From assembly GCF_023509475.1 (NCBI RefSeq), contig NZ_JAKSDZ010000016.1, positions 1 through 64,000 of the forward strand: DNA of 64,000 nt, given 5' to 3'. Below the pieces are notes generated by a model. That model ran no database searches and had not been told where the DNA came from. It saw nothing but the letters and a program-made list of their open reading frames with translations. The position numbers and the translations under genes were made by a program. Every line of letters begins with the position of its first letter. The stretch's first letter is position 1. Below, one piece after another: positions 48,046 to 56,956 of the stretch. This DNA is from Aestuariirhabdus haliotis (lineage in GTDB: Bacteria; Pseudomonadota; Gammaproteobacteria; Pseudomonadales; Aestuariirhabdaceae).

Positions 48046-48312
48046 TTAGATAGGCCGGCTGCCATAGCGGCTGACAGGCTTTTTCGGCGGATCCGCCGAC
48101 AACGATGAGTCAACCTGGGTAATGGTGCCACCGCTGGCAAGATAGGCCGCAACCTGGCGATCCAGCATTTCATGCAATCCTCGCCGGGATTCCAAGGTTC
48201 GCCCTTCGGCCTCGACATCGCCGCGGCCAATAACTTCCATATCCACATCATCGGTTTGCTGAGCGGCTTTCGCCTTATCAGTGACAGCCATTCCCTTGGG
48301 CGTGCGGGCCAT
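48046..48312 (-). CDS. sutA: SutA-like RNA-polymerase-associated regulator
   Basis: An 88-residue, highly charged protein without predicted stable core in its first 40 residues. It ends SADPPKKPVSRYGSRPI, the C-terminal tail I associate with Pseudomonas SutA. A short helix (LHEMLDRQVAAYLASGG) and a segment ITQVDSSLSA precede the tail. SutA is a disordered transcription factor that binds RNA polymerase and shifts expression in slow growth. The identification is from memory of the tail motif. Ribosome site GAGG lies just before the ATG. Convergent with the HAD gene, 16 bases apart. Confidence 0.7.
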   Translation of the reverse strand: MARTPKGMAVTDKAKAAQQTDDVDMEVIGRGDVEAEGRTLESRRGLHEMLDRQVAAYLASGGTITQVDSSLSADPPKKPVSRYGSRPI

Positions 48313-48337
48313 AACTCACCTCGGTTGTTGCGTGATG

Positions 48338-48371
48338 ATTCGCTAACAACAATTTATAGCGAATATTTTTT
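48338..48371 (+). terminator. Hairpin plus T-run upstream of the SutA-like gene
   Basis: ATTCGCTA (48338-48345) and TAGCGAAT (48357-48364) form an 8-bp stem, followed on the plus strand by ATTTTTTT. This has the form of an intrinsic terminator for rightward transcripts, although the stem is A/T-rich. It lies 309 bases past the HAD stop, beyond the SutA-like gene, and also overlaps that gene's promoter region on the other strand. Confidence 0.5.
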
Positions 48372-48503
48372 TATCGTCCAGCCTCTCGAGATGAATTTTT
48401 AAAACCGATTCTCTATAAGCCCCAAGCAATTCAGCCGCTTGTTGAACAGTTTGTTATATAGACGGAAGATCCAACCGCCGGCACAGTAAGAAATACCCAA
48501 CGT

Positions 48504-48929
48504 TCAGGACGCTTCCCCCTGAAGAGTGACCACCACACGCCGCGAACCACCCCGGTTGCGATGTTCGCACAGATAGATGCCTTGCCAGGTGCCCAAACGC
48601 AGAGCACCCTGCCCTATCGGCAGAGTCAGGCTGGCCCCCAGCAAGCTGCTTTTAATGTGGGCAGGCAGATCATCGGGACCTTCATCACAATGCTGATACC
48701 AGGGCTCATTTTCGGGTACCGCGCGACTAAAGTAATTTTCAAGGTCGCTGCGCACGGTCGGATCAGCGTTTTCATTCAACGTCAATGATGCCGAGGTATG
48801 CTGAATCAGCAGGTGCATCAGCCCGACTTCGATCTTCTGCAGCTCTGGTAGCTGCTGCAACAGCTCGCGAGTAATCAGATGGAATCCCCGCGCTCTAGGC
48901 TTCAGGGAAATTTCCCGTTGCAACCACAT
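48504..48929 (-). CDS. yjbQ: YjbQ/UPF0047 family protein
   Basis: A 141-residue single-domain trimeric protein. It opens [20 protein letters not shown] and contains the metal-site histidines in [20 protein letters not shown] and [20 protein letters not shown], and the tail [18 protein letters not shown]. Some members show weak thiamine-phosphate synthase activity, but the true role is unknown. GGGAGGT lies eight bases before the ATG. Confidence 0.92.
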   Translation of the reverse strand: MWLQREISLKPRARGFHLITRELLQQLPELQKIEVGLMHLLIQHTSASLTLNENADPTVRSDLENYFSRAVPENEPWYQHCDEGPDDLPAHIKSSLLGASLTLPIGQGALRLGTWQGIYLCEHRNRGGSRRVVVTLQGEAS

Positions 48930-49129
48930 ATCGTTTTACCTCCCAAGCGCGGAATTCTATGGATTACCCAGCGGGTAAGTCGCTGGCCAACCAGCCTAAA
49001 CCACCAACTGACCACCAGCAACTGAGCACCGGGTTCACGCCAGCATAATATAATTAGACTTCTAAATAGTTTTACCGCCTGTTACTCTGACTCCACTTTT
49101 CGTTCGCGGCCTAAGGATTGCAACCTTAT

Positions 49130-49609
49130 ATGACTCAACCCCTGTATTGGCACGAAGTGCTCATCTCCCTCAGGCGTATCATTCGAGCTACCGATCAACA
49201 ATCCAAGCGCATGGCCAAATCCTGCGGCCTGACGATTCCCCAAGTAATGGTTCTTCGCGCTATCGATAGTCTCGGCGACGTTACCGTAAAACGTATTTCC
49301 GACGATGTTTCCCTGAGTCAGGCCACCGTCACGACCATCCTCAACCGCCTCGAAGACCGCGGTCTGGTTGAGCGGTTACGGATCCAGCGGGATAAGCGGA
49401 TCGTCAATGCACGACTGACTGAGTCGGGCGGGGCAGTCCTGCGGGACGCGCCACCGCTATTGCACGAAACCTTTATCAACCGCTTCGAGGCCCTGGATGA
49501 CTGGGAAAAAACCCAGATCCTCTCCTCCATGCAGAGAGTCGCCTCGATGATGGACGCCGAAACCATTGATGCCGCCCCCTTGCTGGACATCGATCCCACA
49601 ACGCCCTGA
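49130..49609 (+). CDS. MarR-family transcriptional regulator
   Basis: A 159-residue winged-helix dimer. The DNA-reading part is VKRISDDVSLSQATVTTILN (about 52-72) and the wing is ERLRIQRDKRIVNARLTESG. The ATG at 49130 is used; a TTG at 49118 would add four residues. It is 108 bases upstream of proX on the same strand, so it may control the betaine-type importer. Its own promoter region holds TATAAT (about 49050) next to TTAGA-CT-TCTAA (49054-49065), a possible autoregulatory site. Confidence 0.88.
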   Translation: MTQPLYWHEVLISLRRIIRATDQQSKRMAKSCGLTIPQVMVLRAIDSLGDVTVKRISDDVSLSQATVTTILNRLEDRGLVERLRIQRDKRIVNARLTESGGAVLRDAPPLLHETFINRFEALDDWEKTQILSSMQRVASMMDAETIDAAPLLDIDPTTP

Positions 49610-49642
49610 ATCAGTTCACAGCCAGCTGATAATCATTTGATC

Positions 49643-49655
49643 TCTAATCATTAGA
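49643..49655. promoter_or_regulatory. Candidate MarR operator in the proX promoter
   Basis: TCTAAT-C-ATTAGA is a perfect 13-base palindrome. It sits between TTGATC (49637-49642) and TATAAG (49658-49663), a possible promoter with a 15-base spacer. A 13-base direct repeat, AATCATTTGATCT and AATCATTAGATCT at 49631 and 49646, flanks and overlaps it, and AGCTGAT occurs on both sides (49624, 49662). This layout suits a repressor site; the MarR link is inferred from proximity. Confidence 0.5.
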
Positions 49656-49717
49656 TCTATAAGCTGATCAAAGGTTATACACTACCTTAATATACAAGCC
49701 ACCCAAGAAGGATGACC

Positions 49718-50722
49718 ATGCACAAATCACTTCTCGCCGCCGGCCTTGTCAGTGCCGCGCTGGCCAGCGCCCCCACCTTCGCCGCCGAGTGCGGCAAGGT
49801 CACTATCGCCGATATGAACTGGAGCTCGGCAACCCTGATCGCCAACGTTGACCGCTTCATCTTGCAACACGGATTTGGCTGCGATGCCGAACTGGTCCCC
49901 GGTGACACCATGCCTACCGGCACCTCTATGATGGAAAAAGGCGAGCCAGATATCGCTCCAGAACTCTGGAGTAATGCCATGAAAGATGCCCTCGACCGTG
50001 GCGTCGAGGAAAAGAAACTGCGCATTGCCGGTAAATCATTATCCGATGGTGGCGAAGAGGGCTTCTGGGTTCCGGAATATATGGTCAAGCAGGATCCTTC
50101 AATGGCCTCTATTGAAGGCATCATCGCCAACGCCAAACTTTTCAAACACCCCGAAGACCCGGATATGTCAGCCTTTTACGGCTGCCCTGCTGGTTGGAAC
50201 TGCCAGATCAGTGCCGGCAATCTGCACAAAGCCCTGGGCCTGGACAAAGCCGGTTTTGACCTGATCGATCCCGGTTCAGGTGCTGGTCTCTCTGGTGCTA
50301 TTGCCCGTGCCTACGAGCGTGAAAAGCCCTGGTTTGGCTACTATTGGGCACCAACGGCCGTGCTCGGTAAATACAAGATGGTCAAAGTTGATTTCGGCTC
50401 CGGCGTCGACCTGGATCAATTTACCAGCTGCACAACTCAGGTAGACTGTGCCGATCCCAAACCAACCATGTACCCACCTTCACCGGTGCACACAGTAACC
50501 ACCGAAGGCTTTGCCGCCAAAGCACCAGAAGCCTATGCCTACCTCGGCAAGCGTTCCTTTAAAAATGCCCAGATGAACGAACTACTGGCATGGATGGAAG
50601 ACAACCAGGCTGATGGCGACATCGCTATGGCACACTTCCTGAAAAATCATGAAGCTATCTGGACCAGCTGGGTCTCCAGCGACGTTGCCAGCAAAGTGAA
50701 GATGGCACTCGATAACCATTAA
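49718..50722 (+). CDS. proX: Glycine betaine/choline-type ABC binding protein (ProX-like)
   Basis: A 334-residue periplasmic binding protein of the OpuAC family. The signal peptide ends near SAPTFAAECG. The mature start KVTIADMNWSSATLIANVDR, PDIAPELW and the aromatic patches WFGYYWAPT and EAIWTSW fit the quaternary-ammonium cage built from Trp and Tyr side chains. ATG 49718 is preferred to 49712 since the AAGAAGGA ribosome site needs the spacing. The exact ligand (glycine betaine, proline betaine or choline) is open. A hairpin follows, before proW. Confidence 0.9.
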   Translation: MHKSLLAAGLVSAALASAPTFAAECGKVTIADMNWSSATLIANVDRFILQHGFGCDAELVPGDTMPTGTSMMEKGEPDIAPELWSNAMKDALDRGVEEKKLRIAGKSLSDGGEEGFWVPEYMVKQDPSMASIEGIIANAKLFKHPEDPDMSAFYGCPAGWNCQISAGNLHKALGLDKAGFDLIDPGSGAGLSGAIARAYEREKPWFGYYWAPTAVLGKYKMVKVDFGSGVDLDQFTSCTTQVDCADPKPTMYPPSPVHTVTTEGFAAKAPEAYAYLGKRSFKNAQMNELLAWMEDNQADGDIAMAHFLKNHEAIWTSWVSSDVASKVKMALDNH

Positions 50723-50729
50723 GACGTTC

Positions 50730-50751
50730 GCCCTCGGTTAATGCCGAGGGC
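50730..50751 (+). terminator. Hairpin between proX and proW
   Basis: An 8-bp stem GCCCTCGG/CCGAGGGC with a 6-base loop, followed by ATTTTATTCTC. In binding-protein operons such a hairpin often lets the first gene be expressed more than the permease and ATPase genes, by partial termination or mRNA protection. That role is inferred. Confidence 0.65.
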
Positions 50752-50781
50752 ATTTTATTCTCTCAAGTGTAGTGAATCCAA

Positions 50782-51681
50782 ATGGCCGAAAAATCCTGGT
50801 TCTCCGAATTCCCTCAAATGGAACGCAGCGATCTGGTCGTCATTCGAAAAAACCTCGATGCGACTTACCGCGACTTCTCCCGTGAATATGGCGATGCCAT
50901 TGAATCCTTTTTCGACCCCTTACTGACCTTCCTGATCTGGTTCGAGAAGCTACTACTCAATTCTCCCTGGCTGGTTGTTCTCTCCATTATCGCCCTGCTT
51001 GCCTATGCCGCCAGCCGTTCGTGGAAACTCTGCAGCGGCGTTATCGTCGCATTGCTGTTAATCGGTTACTTCGGCATGTGGGAAAACACCATGCGCACAC
51101 TGAGTATTATTACCGTGTGCACCATGCTGGCCATTGCTCTTGGTATCCCCATAGGCATTGCCATGGCACGCTCCGATCGGGTGCAATCGATCGTTACACC
51201 CGCGCTCGATATCATGCAAACCATGCCCGCCTTTGTGTACCTGATCCCCGTGGTTATGCTGCTCGGCATCGGTAAAATTCCCGGTGTCATCGCGGTCGTT
51301 ATTTACGCCATTCCCCCGGTGATCCGCTTGACCAATCTGGGTATTCGTCTGGTGGATAAAGAGGTTTTAGAAGCAGCCACCGCCTATGGCGCGAGCGCGC
51401 GTCAACGCCTGTTTAACGTTCAACTGCCACTGGCCATGCCCAATATTATGGCCGGCATTAACCAAACCATTATGATGGCCCTGGCCATGGTCGTGATCGC
51501 CTCCATGATCGGTGTCAAAGGCCTCGGCCAACCGGTGCTGAAATCAATTACCAACCAATACTTCACGCTGGGACTGTTTAACGGTCTCGCCATTGTCGCT
51601 TTAGCCATCATCTTCGACCGGGTTTCTCAAGCTTATGCCAAGCGTGCCCAGAAACATCTGGGAGGTCCGCAAAATGCCTGA
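50782..51681 (+). CDS. proW: Betaine-type ABC permease (ProW-like)
   Basis: A 299-residue inner-membrane permease with about 6-7 helices. The N-terminal 45 residues are soluble, as in ProW-type permeases, and the ABC-coupling motif is EAATAYGASARQRLFNVQLP (about 195-214). Helix-rich segments include IAVVIYAIPPVIRLTNLGIR and QTIMMALAMVVIASMIG. It lies 59 bases after proX and overlaps the proV start by eight bases. Confidence 0.94.
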   Translation: MAEKSWFSEFPQMERSDLVVIRKNLDATYRDFSREYGDAIESFFDPLLTFLIWFEKLLLNSPWLVVLSIIALLAYAASRSWKLCSGVIVALLLIGYFGMWENTMRTLSIITVCTMLAIALGIPIGIAMARSDRVQSIVTPALDIMQTMPAFVYLIPVVMLLGIGKIPGVIAVVIYAIPPVIRLTNLGIRLVDKEVLEAATAYGASARQRLFNVQLPLAMPNIMAGINQTIMMALAMVVIASMIGVKGLGQPVLKSITNQYFTLGLFNGLAIVALAIIFDRVSQAYAKRAQKHLGGPQNA

Positions 51682-52936
51682 TCAACAACCACAAACCCTG
51701 ATCGAAATACAAAACCTGTATAAGGTTTTCGGAGAGAAGCCCAACGCCGCCATGAAGCGCGTGAATGAAGGCCTCAGCAAAGACGAACTTCTATCACAAA
51801 CTGGTCACACACTGGGTCTGCGCGACATCAACCTGTCAATCAAACGCGGGGAGATCTTTGTTATTATGGGGCTCTCGGGGTCCGGTAAATCGACCCTCAT
51901 TCGGCATTTTAATCGCCTGATCGATCCCACCGAAGGGCAGATCCTGATCGAGGGTACCGATGTGATGAAACTGTCCCAGAAAGAGCTGGAGCAGTTTCGC
52001 CGCCATAAAATGTCAATGGTATTTCAACGCTTTGGCCTGATGCCCCATTACAGCGTTATCGATAACGTTGCCTACGGACTTAAGGTGCAGGGGATTAGTC
52101 GTCCCGAGCGTCTCAAGAAGGCACAAGAATGGCTCGATACCGTAGGACTCAGCGGTTATGGCAATCAATACCCTTCACAGCTGTCCGGTGGCCAGCAGCA
52201 GCGTGTAGGCCTGGCTCGCGCGCTTTGCACCGATGCCGAAATATTACTGATGGACGAAGCCTTTTCTGCCCTCGACCCACTGATCCGCAGTGAAATGCAG
52301 GACCAGCTAATCGACCTGCAAGAAAAGCTGCATAAAACTATCATTTTTATTACCCACGACCTGGACGAAGCCCTGCGTCTGGGCGATCGCATCGCTATTC
52401 TCAAAGATGGCGAGCTGGTGCAAGAGGGCACTCCGGTGGATATTCTGCTGCACCCCGCTACCGACTATGTCGAAGCCTTTGTTAAAGACGTTAACCGGGC
52501 ACGCGCATTAACGGTAGAAACTGTGATGCAACCTCCCGCGTGCCGGATTACCGCCAACACCATTGGCGAGGCCTTATCCCAGATGAAAAAAATGCCGGAA
52601 GAGTACGGTTATTGCATCAGTGACGAGGGTTATCAGGGCATCGTTACCCAGGACACATTGGAAGAAGCCGCCCTCCAAGATTGCGATCAATTGATCGATA
52701 CGGAGCACTACGAAGAGGTACCGGAAATTTCCCCGGATTCATTGATCGAAACCGTTATCCCCGACACCCTCGACCATGACTACCCCCTTCCGGTGGTCGA
52801 TAACGACGGTGACTTGCAGGGCGAACTGTCGCGAGCCAATCTGGTTGAAGTGCTCGGGGATAACACCGGCAATACACCACCCAACAAACCCGACAACAGT
52901 AACGACCCCGATTTTGATGGTAAAAAAAGCGCGTAG
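51674..52936 (+). CDS. proV: Betaine-type ABC ATPase with CBS domains (ProV-like)
   Basis: A 420-residue ATPase. Walker A is GLSGSGKST (66-74), the signature is LSGGQQQRVGLARAL and Walker B is ILLMDEAFSALDP. A C-terminal CBS pair (about 285-400), as in OpuA/ProV, can sense ionic strength. An N-terminal extension of about 25 residues before the ATPase core resembles ProV. The ATG at 51674 has GGAGGT seven bases upstream and lies within the proW end. Confidence 0.95.
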   Translation: MPDQQPQTLIEIQNLYKVFGEKPNAAMKRVNEGLSKDELLSQTGHTLGLRDINLSIKRGEIFVIMGLSGSGKSTLIRHFNRLIDPTEGQILIEGTDVMKLSQKELEQFRRHKMSMVFQRFGLMPHYSVIDNVAYGLKVQGISRPERLKKAQEWLDTVGLSGYGNQYPSQLSGGQQQRVGLARALCTDAEILLMDEAFSALDPLIRSEMQDQLIDLQEKLHKTIIFITHDLDEALRLGDRIAILKDGELVQEGTPVDILLHPATDYVEAFVKDVNRARALTVETVMQPPACRITANTIGEALSQMKKMPEEYGYCISDEGYQGIVTQDTLEEAALQDCDQLIDTEHYEEVPEISPDSLIETVIPDTLDHDYPLPVVDNDGDLQGELSRANLVEVLGDNTGNTPPNKPDNSNDPDFDGKKSA

Positions 52937-53094
52937 CAGGACAATACCCGCTATCGCTGATCTTTTTTTCAGGATAAATACCCATTTTCAAGACCCTGCC
53001 GGTATCCTATGCTCAGAGAGTTAAAGGGAGGCGCCCTACAGGCACTCCCTGAGCAACAATACTGTCTCGAGCAATATGACATTGGAGATAGGGT

Positions 53095-55701
53095 ATTCCT
53101 GACATTAAAGATAAGGTTTCAACGCTCACAACCGAGCTTGAACAATTAAAATCTAAACTTCCTGCTCTCGAGGCCCAGGCGGCCAGGAGCGGCCAGGCCG
53201 AGCTGTTACAAAAAACCCTGTTCGAAATATCCGAACACGCCAACGATGCAATAAACCTCGACCGGTTTTTTGCCCAGCTTCACAAAGATCTCTCCAAGCT
53301 GGTTTACGTTGCCAATTTCTATATCGTGCTGCTCGACGCCGACAATCAAACGGTCCGCTTTGCTTACTATAAAGATGAGGTCGATGAGCTCCAACTTGAA
53401 GAGCTTCAACCCATACCCCTGGAAAAGTTTGAGAAAACACTTTCAGGTCAACTCTTCATGCAATCTAAAACGGTCTTTTTGTCGCGTATCAACATCGAAG
53501 AGCTGGCCGCCAGTGGAAAAATCACCTTTGTTGGAGAACTCTGCCATCAATGGTTGGGGCTCCCTCTTATCACGCAGAATACCTGTCTGGGAGGGCTCGT
53601 TGTTCAAAGTTACTCGGAAGACCAGGAGTTCAGCCAGCAAGATATCGATCTGCTGGAATACGTCAGCCAGCACGTAGCCTCAGCAACCTCCCGCCGCCAA
53701 GCACAGGATAAACTCAAAAAAGTTAACCTTGAATTAGAACAGCGAGTTGCGCAAAGAACCCATGAATTGACCATGGCCAATAGCAGCTTACAAGCAGAGG
53801 TTGAGGAAAGACGGAAAGCGGAGCAAATTCAGTCTGTATTGTTTCGCATATCAGAACAAGCCAACAAAGATCAAAACATTCGATCTTTTTATCATTTCCT
53901 TCATAAATCGATTAACGAACTGGTTGAAGCCCCCAATTTTTTTATTGCACTGCTCGATGACAAACGCGAAAAAGTAATATTCGAATATCGTATTGAAGAT
54001 GATGAAGATATGGTGATGGAATTGGCTTTTGATGCCAACAAACCATCAGAGAAATGCTCCCCGACTGAAACCATACTAATCACCGGAAAAACCTTATTAC
54101 TGGATTCCAAGTCGATCGACGAAAATGGAAAACAGCATTTTATTGTTGGTAGACGCGCAGTAGCATGGTTAGGTGTGCCACTTATAAAGGGAAACCAGGT
54201 CGAAGGTGCCATGGTAGTACAAACCTTTGAACCCGGATACCAGTACGACCAAAAATCCAAAGAGCTGTTGAATTTTGTTTCACAACATGTCACCAATGCT
54301 TTATACAGCCAACGCAATCGCATTGCCCTGAATGAAGCTCACAAAAAGCTGCAAGCCATAAATAACGAGTTGGAAATCAGAGTCGACGAGCGCACTCGAG
54401 ACCTGCAACTATTACTCAAGGAACGTCAGGAAATACAGGATAAACTGAGTCACGACGCATTACATGATGCATTGACAGGCCTGCCTAACAGAAACCTTTT
54501 TGTAGATCGAGTCGATCACTTATTGCAGAAGCAAAGCCGCTCGATGAGCAAAGGGTTTTCTGTAATGTTTCTGGATCTGGATCGATTTAAATCGATCAAT
54601 GATAGCCTTGGCCATATTGTCGGCGATGAATTATTGATTAAAGTCGCGAATCGCCTGGACATCTGTTTGCGCCCTGGTGATACCGTCGCTCGTTTGGGTG
54701 GTGACGAATTTTGCATTCTGTTACCAGACCTCTGTGATGAAGGATCCATACAACAGGTGGGAGAACGCATTCTTCAAGCCGTCCGAATGCCTTTCCTCAT
54801 TATGGACAAAGAGATCTATACGAGCACCAGTATTGGCGTAACTCAAAGCAGCATCGGCTATAGCAACACTTCGGATGTTATTCGCGATGCCGATGCCGCC
54901 ATGTATCAAGCGAAAAGTCAGGGTAAGAATCGTCTGGCACTGTTCAATCGTGAAATGCACGAATCGACCCTGCGATACATCCATCTCGAAAACAGCTTAC
55001 GCAACGCCATAAACAATGATGAGATCTGTGTTCATTACCAACCCATAGTCGATCTGGAAAGCGGGACTATTTTAGGTTATGAAGCTTTAGCCCGGTGGCA
55101 TCATGCTGAACTGGGTATGATTGGGCCTCAGGAATTTATTGCCATCGCCGAGGAGATCGGTTTTATTCACGATCTTGGGCTCTATATTCTGGAATCCACT
55201 CTCATCGAACAAAAAGACAACTTTGCCAAGGGCATTACGGTAAACGTCAATCTGTCAGCTCGCCAATTTGAACGCGATAGCCTGGTCGATGACATCCTGG
55301 GTTTATGTCAAAAACACAAAGTACGACCAGACAGTATTAACTTCGAAATCACTGAAGGCTTGTTGATTGCCAATTTCGATCTGGCCAAAAACATGCTGTC
55401 AAAGCTTCGCTCGGCAGGCTTTGCTATTATGCTGGATGACTTTGGCACGGGTTATTCATCGTTGAGTTACATCCATAAACTGCCCATCGACACCTTGAAA
55501 GTCGACCGCAGCTTTATGATGGGTGACTATCAACAACAAGCGCCGCTGATTACAACCATTGTCACCCTTGCCGAGCAAATGGATCTGGATGTGGTTGCCG
55601 AGGGCATAGAATCAGAGCAACACCAGAGCTTTCTGCGCTCATTAAACGTTAAAAAGGGTCAAGGGTATTTCTTTGGCAGGCCAGCCCCTGTATCTGGCTG
55701 A
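53095..55701 (+). CDS. GAF-GAF-GGDEF-EAL cyclic-di-GMP enzyme, apparent ATT start
   Basis: About 868 residues with two GAF sensor domains (about 40-195 and 245-405), a coiled coil between and after them, a GGDEF domain (GGDEF at 535-539, inhibitory RPGD at 526-529) and an EAL domain (YEALARW near 662-668, DDFGTGYSS). Both catalytic signatures are intact. The first ordinary start codon is GTG 53326, but the frame is open back to 53092 and encodes the first 75 residues of GAF 1. The best start is ATT 53095, seven bases after GGAG. Base composition is A/T-richer than its neighbours. Cytoplasmic; no signal peptide. Confidence 0.85.
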   Translation: MPDIKDKVSTLTTELEQLKSKLPALEAQAARSGQAELLQKTLFEISEHANDAINLDRFFAQLHKDLSKLVYVANFYIVLLDADNQTVRFAYYKDEVDELQLEELQPIPLEKFEKTLSGQLFMQSKTVFLSRINIEELAASGKITFVGELCHQWLGLPLITQNTCLGGLVVQSYSEDQEFSQQDIDLLEYVSQHVASATSRRQAQDKLKKVNLELEQRVAQRTHELTMANSSLQAEVEERRKAEQIQSVLFRISEQANKDQNIRSFYHFLHKSINELVEAPNFFIALLDDKREKVIFEYRIEDDEDMVMELAFDANKPSEKCSPTETILITGKTLLLDSKSIDENGKQHFIVGRRAVAWLGVPLIKGNQVEGAMVVQTFEPGYQYDQKSKELLNFVSQHVTNALYSQRNRIALNEAHKKLQAINNELEIRVDERTRDLQLLLKERQEIQDKLSHDALHDALTGLPNRNLFVDRVDHLLQKQSRSMSKGFSVMFLDLDRFKSINDSLGHIVGDELLIKVANRLDICLRPGDTVARLGGDEFCILLPDLCDEGSIQQVGERILQAVRMPFLIMDKEIYTSTSIGVTQSSIGYSNTSDVIRDADAAMYQAKSQGKNRLALFNREMHESTLRYIHLENSLRNAINNDEICVHYQPIVDLESGTILGYEALARWHHAELGMIGPQEFIAIAEEIGFIHDLGLYILESTLIEQKDNFAKGITVNVNLSARQFERDSLVDDILGLCQKHKVRPDSINFEITEGLLIANFDLAKNMLSKLRSAGFAIMLDDFGTGYSSLSYIHKLPIDTLKVDRSFMMGDYQQQAPLITTIVTLAEQMDLDVVAEGIESEQHQSFLRSLNVKKGQGYFFGRPAPVSG

Positions 55702-55745
55702 AGCCTCAGAAATCCCCCTTATAAACGCGCCATAAATTGCCTGGC

Positions 55746-56891
55746 CTAATTATTTTTTAATAATCCATGCGCCAGACCGCCGATCACTAATCCCCAAAAA
55801 GCACTGCCAATCCCAAATAAAGACACCCCCGATGCAGTGATCAAAAACGTGATCAACGCCGCTTCACGTTTGGATTCACCCTGCAGCGCTGTCGACAAAC
55901 TGGATCCGATGGTCGCCAACAGCGCCAAACCTGCAATTGCCATGACCAGCTCATTGGGAAACGCATTAAACAACCCCACAACCGTGGCGCCAAAAATACC
56001 TGTCAGCAGATAAAAACCACCGGCCCACATGGATGCCTGGTAACGTTTATTCGGATCAGGATCGGCATCTTTACCCATGCAGATAGCGGCTGTAATTGCG
56101 GCCAGGTTATAAGCAAAACCACCCAGCGGTGCCATCAACAATCCGGTTATTCCGGTCCAGGTCATTAACGGGGATGCCGGGGTGCGATAACCGTTGGCGC
56201 GAAGTGTGGCCATACCCGGCACATTTTGCGAAGCCATGGTGACGATAAACAAGGGGATACCGACACCGACCAATGCCGCCATCGAAAACTCGGGACGCGT
56301 TAGTACAGGAACCGCTATATCCAGGCGTATCGAATCGAATTCCACCAGCCCCGAGGCCGCGGCCAGAACACAGCCAGCCATCAGGGCGATCGGGATCACA
56401 TAACGCGACCAATAGATTTTGCCCAGCAAATAGCTGGCTAACATAACCGAGACCAGCACCGCTTGTTGCTCTAGCGCACTGAATAGTTTCAGTCCAAAAG
56501 CCAATAACACACCGGCCAACATGGCCGAGGCCAGGGATTGAGGTATCCAACCCATCAATTTATCGAACCAGCCGGTTAACCCACAGAGGGTAATCAACGC
56601 CGAACTGAACAGGAACACCCCAATGGCTTCCGCCAGAGACACCCCGGATAAAGCCGTTACTAACAGGGCAGCACCCGGTGTTGACCAGGCCGTTAGTACC
56701 GGGTGTCGGTAGTAGAAGGAGAATCCGATACTGGTCAGCCCCATCCCGATACCTAATGCCCACAGCCAGGATCCAATCTGTTCCGGGGTTGCTCCGGCGG
56801 CATCGGCCGCCTGGAATATGATCGCTGCTGAACTGGTATACCCCACCAACACAGCAACAAAGCCCGCCGATAGTCTCGATACTGCCGCCAT
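55746..56891 (-). CDS. benE: BenE-family benzoate/H+ symporter-like transporter
   Basis: A 381-residue membrane protein of about 11-12 helices. BenE landmarks are VLVGYTSSAAIIFQAADAAG, FYYRHPVLTAWSTPGAALL, NVPGMATLRANGYRTP and PLGGFAYNLAAITAAICMGK. E. coli YdcO (391 residues) is a relative. Substrates may be benzoate or other aromatic or small acids. ATG 56891 is preferred, with GGGGGAG just upstream; a GTG at 56936 lies inside the operator. Divergent from the XRE-cupin regulator gene, which likely controls it. Confidence 0.88.
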   Translation of the reverse strand: MAAVSRLSAGFVAVLVGYTSSAAIIFQAADAAGATPEQIGSWLWALGIGMGLTSIGFSFYYRHPVLTAWSTPGAALLVTALSGVSLAEAIGVFLFSSALITLCGLTGWFDKLMGWIPQSLASAMLAGVLLAFGLKLFSALEQQAVLVSVMLASYLLGKIYWSRYVIPIALMAGCVLAAASGLVEFDSIRLDIAVPVLTRPEFSMAALVGVGIPLFIVTMASQNVPGMATLRANGYRTPASPLMTWTGITGLLMAPLGGFAYNLAAITAAICMGKDADPDPNKRYQASMWAGGFYLLTGIFGATVVGLFNAFPNELVMAIAGLALLATIGSSLSTALQGESKREAALITFLITASGVSLFGIGSAFWGLVIGGLAHGLLKNN

Positions 56892-56918
56892 AACTCCCCC
56901 TGACACATGAATAAGCTT

Positions 56919-56938
56919 TTGTGCGTTATTACGCACAA
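56919..56938. promoter_or_regulatory. Operator candidate 1, perfect palindrome
   Basis: TTGTGCGT-TATT-ACGCACAA: a perfect 8+4+8 inverted repeat in the gap between the divergent benE and XRE-cupin genes. Its partner at 56957-56976 matches at 16 of 20 positions, with a 38-base centre-to-centre distance. Likely sites for the adjacent XRE regulator. Confidence 0.7.
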
Positions 56939-56956
56939 CGTAGACAAGCCTAGCAC

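Noticed and set aside
53009-53149. 46-residue frame (ATG 53009) overlapping the GAF gene start
   Set aside because: It was considered as an N-terminus joined by a frameshift, but its product shows no GAF-like sequence. It may be a leader frame, but nothing supports translation beyond a GGGAG nearby.
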